Shown here in pieces: positions 5,967 to 6,054 of a DNA stretch of 6,054 bases. How positions within the stretch are numbered: the stretch's first letter is position 1; every line of letters begins with the position of its first letter. Source of the stretch: CAXBCP01 sp038120765 (GTDB lineage: Bacteria; Pseudomonadota; Alphaproteobacteria; MPNO01; UBA830); NCBI GenBank assembly GCA_038120765.1, contig JAYOMI010000153.1:1-6054 (forward strand). The letters run 5' to 3'. Below the pieces are notes generated by a model. It worked only from the letters and a program-made list of their open reading frames with translations, was not told the DNA's origin and did no database searches. The position numbers were made by a program, and so were the translations under genes.

Positions 5967-6054
5967 TCAGATCGCCTCGGCGCCCTTTTCTCCGGTACGA
6001 ATGCGAAGCACATCCTCGATGGCCGACACGAAAATCTTGCCGTCGCCTATACGC
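5967..6054 (-). CDS. glnB: Nitrogen regulatory protein PII, C-terminal end only
   Basis: The minus strand from 6053 down to the TGA at 5967-5969 encodes 28 residues, beginning RIGDGKIFVSAIEDVLRIRT and ending GEKGAEAI. This is the C-terminus of a GlnB/GlnK PII protein, with the conserved 'GKIFV' strand and 'RIRTGE.G..AI' tail that contribute to the nucleotide-binding clefts between trimer subunits. PII senses ATP/ADP, 2-oxoglutarate and, by uridylylation of a T-loop tyrosine, glutamine; it relays this to GlnE and NtrB. The T-loop lies outside the window, so modification cannot be checked. GlnB rather than GlnK is preferred because glnA follows on the same strand, whereas GlnK genes usually pair with amtB. 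The 5' part is cut off by the window edge. Confidence 0.93.
   Translation of the reverse strand, partial: RIGDGKIFVSAIEDVLRIRTGEKGAEAI

Overview
The window looks like an ordinary housekeeping stretch of an alphaproteobacterial chromosome. It is moderately GC-rich and compact, and the real genes carry G/C-rich third codon positions. The alphaproteobacterial assignment is an inference from three things: the style of the topoisomerase IV subunit B (ParE), a PII gene directly ahead of a class I glutamine synthetase (glnB-glnA), and the flavour of the small accessory proteins. I cannot name a genus. A Rhodospirillales-like organism is plausible but not demonstrated.

Layout, left to right. (1) On the plus strand, the last 41 codons of an isochorismatase-family hydrolase are followed after 10 nt by an alpha/beta hydrolase, probably in the same operon. 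(2) On the minus strand, a small exported DUF302 protein ends only 3 nt from the end of the hydrolase gene and lies downstream of parE. (3) parE fills about 2 kb on the minus strand. (4) A 110-bp AT-richer divergent region (3463-3572) holds a 24-bp near-perfect palindrome and -10-like hexamers close to both start codons. (5) On the plus strand, a YciA-like acyl-CoA thioesterase overlaps by 4 nt (ATGA) a small secreted protein whose frame is broken by an apparent one-base deletion near 4146-4149. (6) A strong bidirectional terminator separates this pair from the convergent glnA. (7) glnA and the 3' end of glnB lie on the minus strand, with a 119-nt spacer containing a hairpin and a pair of direct repeats.

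Functionally, glnB-glnA is the core nitrogen-assimilation module: PII senses nitrogen status and controls, through the adenylylation cascade, the synthetase encoded next to it. ParE is half of the chromosome-decatenating topoisomerase IV; its partner ParC is not in the window. The thioesterase and its secreted neighbour are translationally coupled, but nothing in the sequence links their functions.

I found no mobile element, CRISPR array, tRNA, rRNA, toxin-antitoxin or defence system. Every gap between genes is shorter than about 120 bp. The items most worth a second look are the frameshift in the secreted protein, the palindrome between parE and yciA, and the hairpin between glnB and glnA. 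I see no convincing undescribed system.
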